Assembly: GCA_026874595.1 (NCBI GenBank)
Contig: CM049308.1
Span: 24,518,367 to 24,582,366, forward strand
Direction: 5' to 3'
DNA: 64,000 nt
Origin: Sipunculus nudus
Taxonomy: Eukaryota; Annelida; Sipuncula; Golfingiida; Sipunculidae
A program made the position numbers and the translations under genes. A model generated the notes under the pieces. That model had not been told where the DNA came from. It did no database searches and worked only from the letters and a program-made list of their open reading frames with translations. Positions 61,610 through 64,000 of this stretch are shown one piece after another (the stretch's first letter is position 1; each line of letters opens with the position of its first letter).

Positions 61610-62644
61610 TTGATTGCATGAATACTGAACTGAGGAAACTTATTCAGTGGCTGAATGCAAATAAATTAACACCAAATACTAAGAAAATTCATTTCATATT
61701 TTTCAACCTTAACAAAGGAAGAATTAATATTAATAAGAGTAATGTGATGAATGTTGACAATATCTCCAGAGTAGATTCTACAAAGTTTTTCGGGGGTAAT
61801 AACAGATTCACAATTGAAGTTGTCCAAGTGGTCCATAAAGACTAAATATTCTAAAGGTATAAGAATTAAAGGAAAAGCAATAAAGATGTTACAAGTATCT
61901 GCTCTTATTACACGTTATTATTCTTTTATCTATCCATATTTATCCTATTGTATTGATGTGTGAGGTTCTGCAGGATTGTCTGCACTACTACCACTATTAA
62001 GGCTGCAGAAGAGAGCTATATACAAGTGATCAACTCATCTTCATATAATTCACATACACATGATCCGTTTATTTCCCTTAGGTTACTAACTCTAAAAAAT
62101 ATCTAAAATTATGGTGTTGGTTTATTTTTGTATAAGGTTAATTATGAAATGTTACATTTAATTTTATCTGAATTATTTTGCAAAACCTTAGATGTACATC
62201 ATTACAAAAAAGGAAGAATGCATTTTTTTTTGTATGTGTCAGTATGTAAAACTGCAGCCTACAGAAAAACTTTACATTTTAAAGGGGTTCGAATTTGGAA
62301 CAATATTATTGAATATATTTATCCTTGTTGTGCAATTTCTACATTTAAACGTCGTTTGAAAGAATATTTTTCCTCCACTTAAGACTCATATTAATTAAAG
62401 TTAAATTATTATCAAAATCAACAGTTTATTATCTTGTTTTCTCCATATTTCGAAAAGTGTAATTTTAGTTTTCTTATTGCACCGTGTTTGCACCATATAA
62501 CCTACTATATTTAATGTTAATACTGAGAGGACATATACTCTATGAGTCAGTCCTCTTGATCACTTATTATATTTGAATGAACTGTTTCATGTATAATGTT
62601 TATATTCTTGTAGCAATAAAAAGAATGAATTGAGTTGAATTGAA
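61610..62644 (+). pseudogene. LINE reverse-transcriptase C-terminal relic with 3' end
   Basis: Frames from about 61,606 read LRKLIQWLNANKLTPNTKK then VDSTKFFGG, matching the 'W...NKL..N..K' and 'STKFLG' blocks of non-LTR reverse transcriptases. After a frameshift, YYSFIYPYLSYCIDV is followed by TGA at the usual Trp codon, then GSAGLSALLPLLRLQKRAI. The last part (62,128-62,382) includes FKGVRIWNNI and ISTFKRRLKEYF, the usual C-terminus, and a stop at 62,380. The 3' tail ends near 62,644 in AATAAA-like and 'gaattgagttgaattgaat' repeats. This fits a Jockey/CR1-type LINE. It is 5'-truncated and broken by frameshift and stops. It lies in the copy-B intron, on the strand opposite to the peptide exon. 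Confidence 0.8.
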
Positions 62645-62730
62645 TCACGGTCACAGGTCACATGCAAAACAGCCTCAAATCACAGCTGCTTATTGGATTA
62701 TGTCATGTAAACACTCTAAAAGTGTAACAA
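62645..62730 (+). repeat. Dispersed repeat family F, copy 2
   Basis: Similar in order to 35,765-35,850: 'ggtcacatgcaaaa', 'cagctgcttattggattatg', 'taaacactctaaaa'. It begins where the LINE tail ends. Confidence 0.55.
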
Positions 62731-63110
62731 GCCAAATCAAACATGGCTACTCATGCAGGGACATTTCTGAACATTTAGGTCGTTCTAAAGAGTCGAAAAA
62801 GTTGTGAAACAGAAACTTGAGATTTAATGTAAAATTCGCTATTGCTACAGTAGGTCGTCTCTTCCAAATGCAGCTTTCTAAGATTAAAAAACATAACCCT
62901 TTGATCAAATTATCTCCAACTGAACAGTTGGACACAGGTTGGCGGAATGGAGAATACAGTGAATAACTTGGACCCACAGACAATATCAAACTGACCCAGC
63001 ATGATGAACTTGCTTTAGAATTGACCTAACCAAGAACTCTCTGGGGCCTTAATCGCATATTAAATCAATGAATAATCATGAGAAAAGACATTGAGAGCAA
63101 CCAATCAAGA
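62731..63110. other. Expected position of copy-B exon 1; none seen
   Basis: By alignment of the flanking block (53,090 with 63,145), exon 1 should lie near 62,900. No ATG with signal peptide and donor is present there on the minus strand, and no sequence similar to 52,800-53,040 is visible. Confidence 0.55.
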
Positions 63111-63264
63111 TATTTATATAGCTTTGGCAATGTTAAAAGGTCAAACTTCCAAAGAATGCGTTGTACGGGACACTTAGCATAAGGGCTATATATAAAATAT
63201 CTATTTATATCAAATGCTAAATTCTTAATTGATGCCGTGCGATCGCTGTCAATAATTAAGACAT

Positions 63265-63420
63265 CAGTTGTACCCAGGTTCCTTCATGCATAAGTAACTG
63301 TACATTTGTAAATATTCATGGGTGACCTCCCGGAATCCGGATCATGTGCCGGATCAACACCAAAGTCAAATCTGTTCTTCACTGGCACATTCTGGCGCGT
63401 TATGTTTGTTCTACTTTTTA
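63265..63420 (+). repeat. Dispersed repeat family E at the end of copy B
   Basis: 'cccaggttccttcatgcata', 'tgtacatttgtaaatattca', 'ccggatcatgtgccggatc' and 'caccaaagtcaaa' match 53,672-53,770. Confidence 0.75.
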
Positions 63421-64000
63421 CATTTACCATGATAAATGTAATCAACAGCAATTCCAGGCTCAGAGGCGAGATTCCTGTCCGATCACTCACATTTTAGCTC
63501 CACCCTGTACCACAGAAGCCGGTTATTCAATTTTATAAACAGGATCATTTACCCAAAAGTCCTTACCCTAAATTAATTATTATATCTAACGGAGGATGGA
63601 TTTAAAGATATATTTTTTTTGGGGGGGGGGGGTATGATTTTACCATAAAATTTACAAATATTTGCATACAGCATACTATGCAAATAATGCAATGTCATAA
63701 CAATGCCCCTTTAGGATCAATATATAAATTTGTTCCATTTTAGATTTTTTTCCAAAGCTTTATAGCTTTTTGCAATTTATTTCAACGTCATAATCTTTAC
63801 CGAATTTAACCAGGCTCCCATGTAAGCCATCAACTTTAGGCACTTGTGTTCAACTGTGACTAGGCATTCAACAGATTTGAATTCAGCACACTTCATTTCA
63901 CTGGAAAATTATGGATGACATTATTTAACACTGATTTTCCTTCAGCACTTTAAATATGCACATTTTATGAAAGGTAAATTTAAATAATGTCTGGTTGTAT
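63421..64000. other. Non-coding, nothing recognised
   Basis: Contains a T run followed by a G run (63612-63632) and an 'aatgcccctttag' end near 63,702 like that of the MITE at 51,565. No gene is supported up to the window edge. Confidence 0.4.

Larger units (their letters stand above)
54088..63400. repeat. Segmental duplication, copy B
   Basis: Direct-orientation counterpart of 37,535-53,750. Segments absent from A are about 55,435-55,960 (which includes a MITE), about 56,050-57,530 (which includes an AT tract), the expanded minisatellite at 60,550-60,960, and the LINE relic at 61,610-62,644. Similarity in aligned blocks looks roughly 80-90% by eye. Confidence 0.85.

Noticed and set aside
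62747-62989. Minus-strand 80-residue frame as a possible replacement first exon of copy B
   Set aside because: No signal-peptide-like start and no strong donor in the phase needed to join the exon at 60,430.

Overview
The window is eukaryotic nuclear DNA. It is AT-rich, dense in (AT)n microsatellites, and holds very little protein-coding sequence: short exons, canonical GT-AG introns, LINE relics and MITEs. Several dispersed repeats look like those common in mollusc genomes. They are a palindromic element rich in TTCGCGA words, a 'gtccccc...gggggac' element followed by TCTG repeats, tandem 'tgaaggtcaaggtcacc' blocks and a CAGGGGCGGATCC-ended element. My best guess is a lophotrochozoan, probably a mollusc. 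I cannot name a species.

Positions 1-37,000 hold no gene I can support. This part contains about 15 (AT)n tracts, four tandem-repeat arrays (about 1.35-1.69, 2.43-3.98, 19.42-20.58 and 23.48-23.62 kb), and two DNA-transposon-like elements with inverted ends (9,866-10,461 and 12,399-12,580). It also has islands of higher-complexity, more GC-balanced, non-coding sequence (about 4.1-5.3, 6.15-6.66, 11.1-12.0, 14.3-15.1, 17.15-17.6, 20.9-22.5, 29.1-29.7 and 30.5-32.1 kb). These islands could be conserved cis-regulatory DNA; that is inference only.

Positions 37.5-63.4 kb form a direct tandem segmental duplication. Copy A is about 37.5-53.75 kb and copy B about 54.09-63.4 kb. Each copy carries, on the minus strand, an exon for a small secreted 8-cysteine peptide whose cysteine spacing partly matches the WAP four-disulfide core. 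In copy A a complete two-exon gene can be assembled: exon 1 with TATA box and signal peptide at 52.8-52.9 kb, a 6.3-kb intron, and exon 2 at 46.31-46.50 kb. The joined frame is exactly 71 codons. Copy B keeps an intact exon 2, but no exon 1 is visible where the alignment predicts it. The intron of copy A contains a seven-unit array of about 340 bp, a LINE endonuclease relic, a tandem 'gccatattggaatt' repeat and a 522-bp MITE. The intron of copy B contains a LINE reverse-transcriptase relic and an expanded minisatellite built from the exon-2 splice acceptor.

Comparing A with B shows insertions present in one copy only: a palindromic MITE with its empty site, two (AT)n tracts, a 'ccttgaagatgaaggtcaaggtc' block, and a 3.4-kb segment. 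That segment carries a LINE fragment and two plus-strand exons ending in an acidic linker plus a hydrophobic tail. These differences give a relative timeline of events after the duplication.
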